Shown: piece by piece, positions 31,765-41,012 of the stretch
How the letters are laid out: each line of letters opens with the position of its first letter
Position numbering within the stretch: position 1 is the first letter of the stretch
Assembly: GCA_963728165.1 (NCBI GenBank)
Contig: CAVSIY010000001.1
Span: 62,001 to 126,000, forward strand
Length of the DNA: 64,000 bases
From: Hyphomicrobium_A sp963728165
GTDB taxonomy: Bacteria; Pseudomonadota; Alphaproteobacteria; Rhizobiales; Hyphomicrobiaceae
Direction: 5' to 3'
Notes under the pieces: model-generated
Told to the model about the DNA's origin: nothing
The model's database searches: none
What the model saw: the letters and a program-made list of their open reading frames with translations, nothing else
Position numbers and translations under genes: made by a program

Positions 31765-33609
31765 TCACGTCGCGGGCTGCGGCTGCAGCACGTTGCGCCA
31801 GGACTTTGTGCGCTCATAATCGGGGTCAGCCTTGAAGGCGTCGGCGGCGGCGAACCCCTCGGCCTCGCTGATGGCATATGCGAGCAGCTTGCGGAACTCA
31901 GCTACCTCGAAATAGGAGGTGTGGATCAGCTCCCGCCACGTCAGGTAGGTGGTGAGGATCCCCTCCGCGCCCTCCTCGTCGACCGAGAAGGCGAGCGTAG
32001 AGATCGCGTTGCGGAACTTGGCGAGCGACTGGAACGACATCTCGTTGCTGTAGTCGGAGATCTTGTTGCCGACCTCGAGCGGCAGGAAGGGATAGGCCGA
32101 CGTCATCCACGTGGGGCGGCTGTCGGAGCCGACCACGGTCTCGCCTTCCGTATCGTTGCCGAGCGCGGACCGCGTGATCTCGAAGTGCGTCATGTTGTTC
32201 AAGACGCGGCTGATGCCGGCGCTGACGTACCCGGCGATGAAGCGGATGAGGATCAAGAGGCCGATCGCGAGCAGGGCGAAGATCACCGGCACCAGAACGG
32301 CGGGCAGCAGGAGCCGCAAGAAGCCGCCGAGCGGGCCCCACCGCGCATCCTGGTCGACGAAGGCGCTCGCCAGCTCGTCGGTGACGAGGTGAAACAGCAG
32401 CGCGGCGTTGAGCGCATAGTTCTGGCCGCCGCCGCACAGCGTGCCGCCCTCGCACGGCTTTCCCTTCTCCTCCAGAAACTGCCGCTTGAAGCGCTGCGCG
32501 CGCATGATCTTGGGCAGCTCCGGGTGGGCCTGCAGTAGGCTCTTGCGCAGGTCGCTCAGCTGTTTGCGCGCCGCCTCCGCTTCCTGGCGCGCGCTCTCGG
32601 TTTTTGTCGCATCGAGGCCGCCGCTTTCCGCCGTCTGTCGCGCTTGGTTGAGCTTCGTCCGCAACGCCTTCATCTGCTGGCGCGCGGCGTCCACCTCGGC
32701 GTCGGCCTGCTTGTACTGCGAGACGTCGTACACCTTGTCCCTGAGGAGATTTGCGATTGTCTTCGTCGCGGTCGGCGAGGTGACGATAAGGACATAGATG
32801 AGCGGCAGAGCGAAGATCGAGAAAAGAGTGAGCGCCGGCGTTGCGAAGCTGCCCTGGAACAAGCGCAGCTTTATGCGTGGCAAGAGCCTGAGACCCTGCA
32901 CGGCCTCGTCGTCCTCATGCGTCAGCGACAGCCACTTGGCGCCGTAACGCTCCTCGACGCGGCCGGCTAGCTTCGACCGATAGGCGTAGAGGCTGCGCGC
33001 ATCGAGCACCCAGAACACGATATAAAAGAAGAGGAAAGGCAGGCTCATCATGGTCGCCGAGAAGACGAAGCGCCAAAGCTGGTTTCCGTGCCGGCCGAAC
33101 AGCGTGCCCGCGTAGAGCTGGCCGCCGACGTAGACGAGGAACATCATCAACAGCATCAGCGAGGCGACCAGCAGCACCTTGCGCGGCAGCGTCAGCCGCG
33201 AAAAGAGAAAGAGCTCTTTGCGCATCGCCACGAAGGGCGTGCCGACCGTGATCCACCGCTTTAGGCCGTCGAGCGGCCGCCTCTTCGCGACGCTCTCCAT
33301 GAGCGCGGCGGCGATGACGGAGCCGCCGTGGCTGTGGCCGACCACGCAGTAGCTTTCCTTGCGCCCCTCGAGCTTGCGCAGCGTCTTGAGCAGCTCCGAG
33401 CCCGCCTTGCGCCGGGCCTCCTCGCTGTTCTCCCCGCTCCAGGTGAAGGGGTGGAAGTGGAGGCTGCCGTCCTCGGCAGCAACGAGCTGGCGCACGTGCT
33501 GCTCGCAAGGGCTGCCGTCCTGCCACCACTGCAGGTCGGCGGGCGCCGGCGAGTTCGGAGGCCCCACGATGTGCGCATATGTGCCGTGCACTGTGACGAC
33601 CGTCGCCAA
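31765..33609 (-). CDS. Membrane-embedded alpha/beta hydrolase-like protein
   Basis: 614 residues. The N-terminal domain resembles an alpha/beta hydrolase: VVTVHGTYAH at the start and the nucleophile elbow VVGHSHGGSVIAAAL at about residues 90-105. Around 145-205 lie two membrane helices, another near 255-280, and a pair near 425-460, with a coiled-coil-like stretch (about 300-365, QADAEVDAARQQMKALRTKL) between. The C-terminal ~140 residues are soluble. The catalytic Asp and His are not identifiable by eye. Possibly a lipase or signalling hydrolase. It is convergent with nothing and precedes the broken GNAT gene on the same strand. Confidence 0.65.
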   Translation of the reverse strand: MATVVTVHGTYAHIVGPPNSPAPADLQWWQDGSPCEQHVRQLVAAEDGSLHFHPFTWSGENSEEARRKAGSELLKTLRKLEGRKESYCVVGHSHGGSVIAAALMESVAKRRPLDGLKRWITVGTPFVAMRKELFLFSRLTLPRKVLLVASLMLLMMFLVYVGGQLYAGTLFGRHGNQLWRFVFSATMMSLPFLFFYIVFWVLDARSLYAYRSKLAGRVEERYGAKWLSLTHEDDEAVQGLRLLPRIKLRLFQGSFATPALTLFSIFALPLIYVLIVTSPTATKTIANLLRDKVYDVSQYKQADAEVDAARQQMKALRTKLNQARQTAESGGLDATKTESARQEAEAARKQLSDLRKSLLQAHPELPKIMRAQRFKRQFLEEKGKPCEGGTLCGGGQNYALNAALLFHLVTDELASAFVDQDARWGPLGGFLRLLLPAVLVPVIFALLAIGLLILIRFIAGYVSAGISRVLNNMTHFEITRSALGNDTEGETVVGSDSRPTWMTSAYPFLPLEVGNKISDYSNEMSFQSLAKFRNAISTLAFSVDEEGAEGILTTYLTWRELIHTSYFEVAEFRKLLAYAISEAEGFAAADAFKADPDYERTKSWRNVLQPQPAT

Positions 33610-33791
33610 GTCCCCCTCCCTTGCTCGTTGCCCCTATCCTACACCGGCTTGGTAGCCCCTGGCATTGACAATGCTAAGACACATAGCGCCGGCTTGGCGG
33701 CCGCCGCGCTGGCGTTTTGGCCGCTCGGGGCGGCGCTGATGCGATTGCGCCACGCTTGCGCCCGACGCGTCAGAAGGGCGGGTGAGGCCAT

Positions 33792-34022
33792 TCAAGTGAA
33801 CTGCGACCGGAACACGGCCTTGATGTGGGCGAGCCGCGCCTCGAGGCGTCTGGTGCTGTCCTCATCCGCGAGCTGCCGGGCGATGCCGATGGCGCTGTAG
33901 AGCGCCTCCTTGGCGTCGCTGTAGCAGACCGCGGCGCCGGACGGTGAGCCGGCGTCGTACATTTGGCTATAGGCTTCTTCGGCCTGTCGCTCGAACCACG
34001 CCAGCCGCTCACGCTCGGTCAC
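33792..34022 (-). CDS. Small helical protein of unknown function
   Basis: 76 residues, MTERERLAWFERQAEEAYSQ with a helical C-terminus ending ARLAHIKAVFRSQF. Composition and helical amphipathicity look like a real gene, and a C-x-S-D-AKEALYSAI pattern is familiar from small alphaproteobacterial proteins. No signal or membrane segment. It is divergent from the next gene. Confidence 0.6.
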   Translation of the reverse strand: MTERERLAWFERQAEEAYSQMYDAGSPSGAAVCYSDAKEALYSAIGIARQLADEDSTRRLEARLAHIKAVFRSQFT

Positions 34023-34117
34023 GGGCGCCTCCTCCCACTGACAAGGCCCTTATGGTGGGATGCTCACCTAAGATAAGCTCTCCGGTAGGGGACTTCGAGC
34101 GAGTTGGGGGATCCGCG

Positions 34118-34525
34118 ATGGACCAGCAGTGGCTGCAGGTGATCGGCATCGTGTTCGACGGCGTCGGCTTCGCGCTGATCGCGCTCGAATGGTTCCGCGG
34201 CTACATGGAGATGCGCAAGAAGGTCACCCTGGTTGCGCGCAACCAGGAGCAGGCCGAGAAGTTCCGTCTGCGCAAGGAGCTGAAAGACGCCATCGGCAGT
34301 GTTGGCGTGGCCGAGGTCGGCCCCCTCTACGAGGACGACAAGGCGCTGGCCGAGATGGCCGAGCACGTCTTCGAGATGCAGCAGGTCGATCTCTTCGCCA
34401 AGAACCGCGCGGTGCCGTTCTTTGCCGGCGTCGCCGCATTCGTGGTCGGCATGCTGTTGCAGCTCGCCGGGACCTGGCCCGGCTGCTGCCGTGCCATCGG
34501 CATCATTCCCCAGTCGATGGGGTGA
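34118..34525 (+). CDS. Two-helix membrane protein of unknown function
   Basis: 135 residues from the ATG at 34118 (MDQQWLQVIGIVFDGVGFAL). One N-terminal membrane helix (7-25) and one C-terminal helix (about 104-122, VPFFAGVAAFVVGMLLQLAG) flank a charged helical centre (KKVTLVARNQEQAEKFRLRK). Family not recognised. The last 23 bp overlap the end of the convergent MFS gene. Confidence 0.65.
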   Translation: MDQQWLQVIGIVFDGVGFALIALEWFRGYMEMRKKVTLVARNQEQAEKFRLRKELKDAIGSVGVAEVGPLYEDDKALAEMAEHVFEMQQVDLFAKNRAVPFFAGVAAFVVGMLLQLAGTWPGCCRAIGIIPQSMG

Positions 34526-36011
34526 GCCGCCGGGGCCCGGCAGGCAGCGCGGACGCAAGCGCGGCGGCGACGGCAAACACGAGAAGGAACAGCACCACCT
34601 CGCGGCTCGCGGCCAGCATGAGGCCCGGCGCCACGTGGACGGTTGAGCCGCTTCCATTGCCGATCGCGCTCAAGCGCCATGCGAGCACCGTCGAGGCGCT
34701 GGCGATCCCGAGGCTGATGCCGAAGGCGCGCGTTACGTTCAACAGCCCGCCGGCCTCGCCGCTCAAGTCCTCCGGCGCCGCGGCCATGATCGCGGTGTTG
34801 TTCGCCGCCGTGAACAAACCTTGTCCGACGCCGAAGATGCCGAGCGCGATCATGACGGCGAGGAGGCCGTCGTGCGTTTCTGCGAGCGCGCCGTAGAGCA
34901 GCGCCAGCGCTCCGGTGCAGACGACCATGCCCGATAGGGTCGGCACGCGCGGGCCCAAGCGGTCGTAGAGGATGCCGCTCAACGGCGCCAGCAGACTGAT
35001 GGCGATGGGAATGATCGCCAACCTGAGGCCGGCGGCAAGCGGATCGTCGAGGTAGGCGCGCTCGAACACGAACGGCATCAGCAGCATGACGCCGAAGAGG
35101 AGCGCGTACGACATCAGGCTGCCGGCGTTGGCCAGGGCGAAGGCGGGAGCCTTGAACAGCCGCGGGTCGAGCAGGGGTGCGGCGGACTTTGTCTCGGTTC
35201 GGATCAGCGCGACGAGCAGCCCCACGCCGATCACCGCCGCCGCGATGAGTGCCGGCGAGGACGCGCCCCACGCCTGGCCCTCGTTCAAAACGATCATGAA
35301 GGCGGTGAGCATGGGGCCCAGCAGCAGCGCCCCCTTGAGATCGAAGCGCTCATCCGCGGCAAGGTGCGCCGTTTGCGGCAGGATGAGCCAGCCGGCGATG
35401 GCGCCGAGGACGCCGAACGGCACGTTGATCCAGAACACCCATTGCCAGCCGAGCGTGCTCAAGAGGATGCCGCCGATCACGGGGCCGGCGCACAGGCCGA
35501 CGGCCTGGGCCGCCGCCTGGATGCCGACGCCGCGCCCGCGCTCTTTCGGCCCCGCCGCCGCCACGACGATCGCCACGCTGTTGGCCGACAGCAGCGCTCC
35601 CCCGATCGCCTGCAGCACGCGCGCTGCGATGAGGACGGCCAGGTCGGGCGCGAAGCCGCACAGGCCCGAGCCGACGACGAACACGACGAAGCCCGCCGTA
35701 TAGAGCAGCTTGTGGCCGAACATGTCGGCGAGCCGCCCGAAGATCGGCATCAGCGCCGCCATGGTCAGAAGGTAGGCGACGGCGACCCAGCTCACCGAGC
35801 TCAGCGTCGTTCCGAAGGCGCGCTCGAGCGAGGGCAGCAGCAGCTGGGCGATGCTGGCGTCGACCTGGCCCATGAAGGCGCCGATCGACACCACGCCGAC
35901 GACCAGCCAGCGATAATAGCTGAGCCGCGCCATCGCCGCCGCGGGCGGCGGCTCGCGCCCGTGCAAGAGCGCGTCCCGCACCGCTGCGATCGACCAAGCG
36001 CTTCGATCCAT
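34503..36011 (-). CDS. MFS drug exporter, DHA2 (EmrB/QacA) type
   Basis: 502 residues from the ATG at 36011, which has GAGGG about 9 bp upstream; longer frames upstream are arginine-rich and not protein-like. Fourteen predicted membrane helices. Motifs: VDASIAQLLLPSLERAFG in helix 1, the MFS loop GRLADMFGHKLLY, and motif C-like VGLCAGPVIGGIL, followed by WQWVFWINVPFGVLGAIAG, diagnostic of the DHA2 family. It exports hydrophobic compounds with proton antiport; substrate unknown. No HlyD-type partner or regulator is adjacent. Confidence 0.9.
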   Translation of the reverse strand: MDRSAWSIAAVRDALLHGREPPPAAAMARLSYYRWLVVGVVSIGAFMGQVDASIAQLLLPSLERAFGTTLSSVSWVAVAYLLTMAALMPIFGRLADMFGHKLLYTAGFVVFVVGSGLCGFAPDLAVLIAARVLQAIGGALLSANSVAIVVAAAGPKERGRGVGIQAAAQAVGLCAGPVIGGILLSTLGWQWVFWINVPFGVLGAIAGWLILPQTAHLAADERFDLKGALLLGPMLTAFMIVLNEGQAWGASSPALIAAAVIGVGLLVALIRTETKSAAPLLDPRLFKAPAFALANAGSLMSYALLFGVMLLMPFVFERAYLDDPLAAGLRLAIIPIAISLLAPLSGILYDRLGPRVPTLSGMVVCTGALALLYGALAETHDGLLAVMIALGIFGVGQGLFTAANNTAIMAAAPEDLSGEAGGLLNVTRAFGISLGIASASTVLAWRLSAIGNGSGSTVHVAPGLMLAASREVVLFLLVFAVAAALASALPAGPRRLTPSTGE

Positions 36012-36192
36012 TGAGAGATTGCCCTCTTGACGGCGCGCTGCCTCATGCGTGTTGCGCCGCCGTCGCGTTCTTGCGCAGCGCGCGCACCGCATGTCTTGCG
36101 GATAAAGACCACACGCGTGCCTGAAAACAGCCACTTCTTTCGGGCATCTCGTTTTTTGCGGGGATTAGTTGTGTGCGTACGGGGGAAGCGGC

Positions 36193-36669
36193 ATGGCGGA
36201 CATCTGGGGTCGGCGCGATCGTTCCAGCAAGGGAACGGTTGTCATCAATCGCGGCGTAACGATCGTCGGGTCTTTATCGCTCGAGGGCGAGGTTTTCATC
36301 GAAGGCACGGTCGACGGCGAGGTCTGGTGCACCGGCCTCGAGATCGCCACGCGCGGCATCGTCGACGGGCTCATCGTCGCCGAGCGCGTGGAGGTGATGG
36401 GCGAGTTCCGGGGCCACATCTACGCCAACGTGCTGGTGATGCGCACCGGATGCGCGGTCGAAGGCCAAATCTATCACGACAAGCTGGTGCTGGAGGAGGG
36501 CTGCTACTTCGAGGGCAAGTCGCGCCGGCACCCCAATCCGCGCCAATTGGCGCCGGTGGCGCAAGGGCGTGCCCCCATGAGCGAGCAGCTCGACGACCGC
36601 GTCGCCTACGAGGCGGATTTCGGGGTCGAAGGCGTGCCCCACGAGGCTTTTGAGGCCGTCGGCGGCTAA
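36193..36669 (+). CDS. Bactofilin-family polymer-forming protein
   Basis: 158 residues from the ATG at 36193, with GGGGGAAG upstream. The core is a run of short beta-helix turns with glycine/valine spacing: GVTIVGSLSLEGEVFIEGTVDGEV, GIVDGLIVAERVEVMGEFRG and TGCAVEGQIYHDKLVLEEGC, characteristic of bactofilins. These form nucleotide-independent filaments and localise envelope or stalk enzymes in alphaproteobacteria. A disordered C-terminal tail of about 50 residues follows. It stands alone before gatB. Confidence 0.9.
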   Translation: MADIWGRRDRSSKGTVVINRGVTIVGSLSLEGEVFIEGTVDGEVWCTGLEIATRGIVDGLIVAERVEVMGEFRGHIYANVLVMRTGCAVEGQIYHDKLVLEEGCYFEGKSRRHPNPRQLAPVAQGRAPMSEQLDDRVAYEADFGVEGVPHEAFEAVGG

Positions 36670-36794
36670 TGCATTGCCCCCGGCGCCGCCCTGCGATAAC
36701 GAGGGCGCTCCAGGTTGAGATTTGAGCGAGATTGAGGCTCGCGGCGGAGGCGAGGCGCCTCCAGCGCGGTCGATCCCGCTTCCGGAGCGAGCCC

Positions 36795-38267
36795 ATGCAG
36801 GACAAGGTCAAGACCACCGCCAAGAACCTCATCCCCGGCGCGACGGGGGACTGGGAGGTCATCGTCGGCCTCGAGGTGCACGCGCAGGTCGCCTCCAACT
36901 CCAAGCTCTTCTCCGGCGCCTCCACCGAGTTCGGCGCCGACCCCAACTCCCACGTCTCCCTCGTCGATGCGGCCATGCCCGGCATGCTCCCCGTCATCAA
37001 CGCCGAGTGCATTGCCCAGGCCGTGCGCACAGGCCTCGGGCTCAAGGCGGCGATCAACTTGCGCAGCGTCTTCGACCGCAAGAACTATTTCTATCCCGAT
37101 CTGCCGCAGGGCTATCAGATCAGTCAGTACAAGCAGCCGATCGTGGGCGAGGGCGAGGTCGAGATCGACGTCGACGGCGAGACGCTGCACGTCGGCATCG
37201 AGCGCCTGCATCTGGAGCAGGACGCCGGCAAGTCGATCCACGACCAGCACCCCGATTACACCTACGTCGATCTCAACCGCTCGGGCGTGGCCTTGATGGA
37301 GATCGTGTCCAAGCCCGACCTGCGCTCGTCCAAACAGGCGCAGGCCTATGTGGGAAAGCTGCGCACCATCCTGCGCTACCTCGGCACCTCGGACGCCGAC
37401 ATGGACAAGGGCAACCTGCGCGCCGACGTCAACGTGTCCGTGCGCAAGCCGGGGACCAAGCTCGGCACCCGCTGCGAGATCAAGAACGTCAACTCCATCC
37501 GCTTCATCGGCCAGGCGATCGAGACGGAGGCGAGGCGCCAGATCGACATCATCGAGGACGGCGGCGCAATCGACCAGGAGACGCGGCTGTTCGATGCCGC
37601 CAAGGGCGAGACGCGCTCCATGCGGTCGAAGGAGGAGGCGCACGACTACCGCTACTTCCCCGATCCCGATCTGCTGCCGCTCGAGCTCACCATGGAGTAC
37701 GTCGAGAAGCTCAAGAACGATCTGCCCGAGCTCCCCGATGAAAAGAAGCACCGCTTCATGCGCGAGTATGGGCTCTCCGACTACGACGCCGACGTGCTCA
37801 TCGCCGAGCGCGCCTCCGCCGACTATTTCGAGGCGGTGGCCAAGGGGCGCGACGGCAAGCTAGCGGCCAACTGGGTGATCAACGAACTGTTCGGGCGCCT
37901 CAACAAGGAGGGGCTCGAAATCGAGGCCTCGCCTGTGTCGGCTCAACAACTCGGCGCCATCGTCGACCTCATCGCGTCCGCCACCATCTCTGGCAAGATC
38001 GCCAAGGAGCTGTTCGAGATCGTGTGGTCCGAAGGCGGCGAGCCTGCAAAGATCGTCGAGGCCCGCGGCCTAAAGCAGGTGACCGACACCGGGGCGATCG
38101 AGACCGCGGTCGACGCCATCATCGCCGCCAACCCCGACAAGGTCGCAGCGGTGAAGGCCAAGCCCACCATGCTCGGCTGGTTCGTCGGCCAGGTGATGAA
38201 GGCCTCGGGCGGCAAGGCCAACCCGCAGGCCGTCAACGAGATCCTGAAGGCGAAGCTGGGCATCTAA
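36795..38267 (+). CDS. gatB: Asp-tRNA(Asn)/Glu-tRNA(Gln) amidotransferase subunit B
   Basis: 490 residues from the ATG at 36795. GatB motifs: WEVIVGLEVHAQVASNSKLF, KNYFYPDLPQGYQISQY, GVALMEIVSKPDLRS, DADMDKGNLRADVNVSV and EIKNVNSIRFIGQAIE. The C-terminal YqeY-like domain ends AVNEILKAKLGI. It phosphorylates and amidates misacylated tRNA with ammonia from GatA. It is unlinked to gatCA at 21.6 kb. Its last 14 codons occur again, degenerate, at 41013-41054 downstream of two accessory genes. Confidence 0.96.
   Translation: MQDKVKTTAKNLIPGATGDWEVIVGLEVHAQVASNSKLFSGASTEFGADPNSHVSLVDAAMPGMLPVINAECIAQAVRTGLGLKAAINLRSVFDRKNYFYPDLPQGYQISQYKQPIVGEGEVEIDVDGETLHVGIERLHLEQDAGKSIHDQHPDYTYVDLNRSGVALMEIVSKPDLRSSKQAQAYVGKLRTILRYLGTSDADMDKGNLRADVNVSVRKPGTKLGTRCEIKNVNSIRFIGQAIETEARRQIDIIEDGGAIDQETRLFDAAKGETRSMRSKEEAHDYRYFPDPDLLPLELTMEYVEKLKNDLPELPDEKKHRFMREYGLSDYDADVLIAERASADYFEAVAKGRDGKLAANWVINELFGRLNKEGLEIEASPVSAQQLGAIVDLIASATISGKIAKELFEIVWSEGGEPAKIVEARGLKQVTDTGAIETAVDAIIAANPDKVAAVKAKPTMLGWFVGQVMKASGGKANPQAVNEILKAKLGI
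38225..38266. repeat. gatB 3' end, first copy of a direct repeat
   Basis: Bases 38225-38266 match 41013-41054 at 38 of 42 positions. They encode ...AVNEILKAKLGI and most of the stop codon. Similarity ends abruptly at both sides. The two copies enclose the alpha/beta hydrolase and the cyclic-nucleotide/reductase fusion gene. Confidence 0.85.
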
Positions 38268-38391
38268 CGGCCGGACTATGGACCGCGGCCAAACCGCGGC
38301 GCGTCCGGGGTCTCACCTTTCGATACCGGCACCAGCCCGCTTGCCCTATGCTCGACGCGCGGTACCTCGATCCAAACCAGGGACGGGAAAG

Positions 38392-39309
38392 ATGCAGCGG
38401 TTGCTTCTCGGCGTCGTCCTCTTTTTTGCGGCCTTGCTGCCGGCTGCGGCTGACGTGCAGCCCTACCCGTCCAGCTTCCGCACCGAGGAAATTGCCAGCG
38501 ACGGTGCCACAATCCACGTCCGCGTCGGCGGACAAGGATCCGCGGTCGTCTTGCTGCATGGTTTCGGCGACACGGGCGACATGTGGGAGCCTTTGGCGAT
38601 AGCGCTTGCGCGCGACCATACGGTCGTCATTCCCGATCTTCGCGGCATGGGCCTCTCGTCTCACCCTGAACGCGGTTACGACAAGAAGACGCAAGCCGGC
38701 GATGTCGCGCGCGTATTGGACAGCCTGCAGATCCAGAAGGCCGACCTTGTCACCCATGACATCGGCAACATGGTCGGCTACGCGTTCGCCGCGCAGTATC
38801 CAGATCGCGTCACCCGCTGGGTTGCGATGGATGCCCCGCTGCCGGGCATTGGGGCTTGGGAGGAAATCATCCGCAGCCCTGCCCTGTGGCATTTCAATTT
38901 CCGCGGACCCGACGTCGAACGCCTGGTCAAAGGCCGGGAGCGCATTTATCTCGATCGCTTCTGGAACGAGCTGTCCGCCGATCCGAAGGGAATCGACGAG
39001 GCCACGCGCGAGCACTATGCGACACTTTATGCGCGTCCCGGCGCCATGCATTCCGCGTTCGAGCAATTCGCCGCCTTCCAGCAGGATGCGACGGACAACA
39101 AGGGCTTCGTGGCGAAGGGCAAGCTGACCATGCCGGTGCTGGCGATCGGCGCCGAGAAATCGTTCGGGACGGCCATGGCGGATGACATGCGCTTCGTCGC
39201 AACAAACGTCACCGGCGCGGTGATTCCCAACTCCGGACATTGGCTCATGGAAGAGCAACCGACTGCCACGGTCGCGGTCATCCGCGCGTTTATCGACGAG
39301 CCGCACTGA
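38392..39309 (+). CDS. Secreted alpha/beta hydrolase (epoxide hydrolase-like)
   Basis: 305 residues from the ATG at 38392, which begins a signal peptide (MQRLLLGVVLFFAALLPAAA). Features: VVLLHGFGDTGDMW oxyanion region, VIPDLRGMGLSSHPERGYD, and the elbow LVTHDIGNMVGYAFA, where the nucleophile position is Asp as in epoxide hydrolases and haloacid/fluoroacetate dehalogenases. The catalytic His is in NSGHWLMEEQP near the end. Substrate unknown. It lies between the duplicated gatB ends and only 14 bp upstream of the next gene, so both are probably one transcript. Confidence 0.85.
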   Translation: MQRLLLGVVLFFAALLPAAADVQPYPSSFRTEEIASDGATIHVRVGGQGSAVVLLHGFGDTGDMWEPLAIALARDHTVVIPDLRGMGLSSHPERGYDKKTQAGDVARVLDSLQIQKADLVTHDIGNMVGYAFAAQYPDRVTRWVAMDAPLPGIGAWEEIIRSPALWHFNFRGPDVERLVKGRERIYLDRFWNELSADPKGIDEATREHYATLYARPGAMHSAFEQFAAFQQDATDNKGFVAKGKLTMPVLAIGAEKSFGTAMADDMRFVATNVTGAVIPNSGHWLMEEQPTATVAVIRAFIDEPH

Positions 39310-39323
39310 GCCATTCTGTCGTG

Positions 39324-41006
39324 ATGCGAACGCCAACCACCATCGAAGCGCGGCGCCATCAGATGTTTCCAACGCTCGAGCCGTTGGAGATCGAGCGGGT
39401 GCGCCGGTTCGGCAAGGTCCGCTCCTATGGCGCGGGCGAAGCGATCGTCAGGGTGGGTGAGTCGGGCCATGGCCTGATCATCATCTTGTCCGGTCATGTC
39501 GACATCTCCCAGCAGGATCCTTCAGGGCGCCGCAAGTTGATCGTCACGCACGATCCAGGCTCGTTCTTCGGCGAGCTGGCGCAGCTCGGGGGGCGCCCGG
39601 CTCTGGTGGACGCCACGGCGAACGACCCCGTGGAGGCCATCGTTATCCCACCGACCCAGCTGAGGGCGCTGCTGATAGCGGAGGCGGAGCTCGGCGAGCG
39701 GATCATGCGCGCCCTCATCCTGCGCCGCGTGGGCCTTTTGGAGGAGGGGGTCGGCGGACCGGTCATCGTCGGCGCTGCGGGGAATGGTGACGTGCTGCGG
39801 CTTGCAAATTTTCTGTCTCGCAACGGCCACCCGCACCAACGGCTCGACCCCGAGACCGATCCGGCGGCGAAGGGGTTGATCGAGCGCTTTAGTGTCGACC
39901 CCTGTCAGCTGCCGATCGTCTTGTGTCCGGACGGACAGCTCCTGCGCAATCCCAGCGAGGCCGAGCTCGCCCGCTGCATCGGGCTCGTTGGACCGATCGA
40001 CCCCGACCGCGTGTTCGACGTGGCGGTCGTGGGCGCCGGGCCGGCCGGCCTCGCAACCGCGGTCTATGCAGGCTCGGAGGGGCTCTCCGTGTTGGTGCTC
40101 GACTGCCGCGCTTTCGGCGGCCAGGCGGGCGCTTCCGCCCGCATCGAGAACTACCTCGGCTTTCCAACGGGGATCAGTGGAATGGCGCTGATGGGACGCG
40201 CCTACAATCAGGCACAGAAGTTCGGGGCCGAGATGGCGATTCCCGACGAGGCCGTCCGTGTGCAAGACCCCAGCCAATCGGGCAACGGACATTTCGTCCT
40301 GACGCTCTTCAATGGGGAGCGTGCCAGCGCCCGCTCCGTCGTCATCGCGAGCGGCGCGCGCTATCGGCGGCTCGACGTCGAGAACCTCGAGGCCTTCGAA
40401 GGCTCGAGCGTGCACTACTGGGCCTCGCCCTTGGAGGCGAAGCTATGCGCCGCACAGGAGGTAGCGCTGGTGGGCGGCGGCAATTCGGCAGGGCAGGCCG
40501 CGGTATTTCTGGCGAGCCAGGCCGCCAAGGTCTGGCTCATCGTGCGCGGTGCCGATCTTGCCGCCAGCATGTCGCGCTATCTCGTCGACCGCATCGCAGG
40601 GCTGCCCAACGTCGAGCTGCTGACCCACACGCAGGTTACCGGTCTCGAAGGGCGTGGCGGCATGCTGGAGGCGATCCGCTGGCGCCGGGGCGCCGACGGA
40701 GCGGAGGAGCGGCATGCCCTCAGCCACCTGTTCCTGTTCATCGGCGCCGACCCCAATACCGATTGGCTGGCCGGATCCGGCGTGATGCTCGACGCCAAAG
40801 GCTTCGTGCTGACCGGAGCGGACGCGGCAAGCGAACGCCGGCCGCTGGAGACGAGTTGCCAGGGCGTATTCGCCGTCGGGGACGTGCGGTCTGGATCGGT
40901 CAAGCGAGTCGCCGCCGCGGTCGGCGAGGGCGCGCAGGTCGTTGCAACGCTGCACACCGTTGCGGCCGCATCCAACCGCCCCTCCGCCGCCATTGCGAAG
41001 AATTAG
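39324..41006 (+). CDS. Cyclic-nucleotide-binding / thioredoxin-reductase-like fusion
   Basis: 560 residues. Residues about 10-130 form a cNMP-binding (Crp-type) beta-roll (FGKVRSYGAGEAIVRVGESG, VTHDPGSFFGELAQLGGRPALVDATA). A short linker with FLSRNGHPHQRLD (thioredoxin-like) leads to a thioredoxin-reductase-type flavoprotein: FAD site VAVVGAGPAGLATAVYA near 236, FGGQAGASARIENYLGF, NADPH site VALVGGGNSAGQAA near 383, and VFAVGDVRSGSVKRVAAAVGEG at the end. The redox CxxC is replaced by VHYWASPLEAKLC, so it is unlikely to reduce disulfides by the usual route. The architecture suggests an oxidoreductase gated by a cyclic nucleotide. It sits in the inserted segment behind gatB. Confidence 0.88.
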   Translation: MRTPTTIEARRHQMFPTLEPLEIERVRRFGKVRSYGAGEAIVRVGESGHGLIIILSGHVDISQQDPSGRRKLIVTHDPGSFFGELAQLGGRPALVDATANDPVEAIVIPPTQLRALLIAEAELGERIMRALILRRVGLLEEGVGGPVIVGAAGNGDVLRLANFLSRNGHPHQRLDPETDPAAKGLIERFSVDPCQLPIVLCPDGQLLRNPSEAELARCIGLVGPIDPDRVFDVAVVGAGPAGLATAVYAGSEGLSVLVLDCRAFGGQAGASARIENYLGFPTGISGMALMGRAYNQAQKFGAEMAIPDEAVRVQDPSQSGNGHFVLTLFNGERASARSVVIASGARYRRLDVENLEAFEGSSVHYWASPLEAKLCAAQEVALVGGGNSAGQAAVFLASQAAKVWLIVRGADLAASMSRYLVDRIAGLPNVELLTHTQVTGLEGRGGMLEAIRWRRGADGAEERHALSHLFLFIGADPNTDWLAGSGVMLDAKGFVLTGADAASERRPLETSCQGVFAVGDVRSGSVKRVAAAVGEGAQVVATLHTVAAASNRPSAAIAKN

Positions 41007-41012
41007 GCTGCT

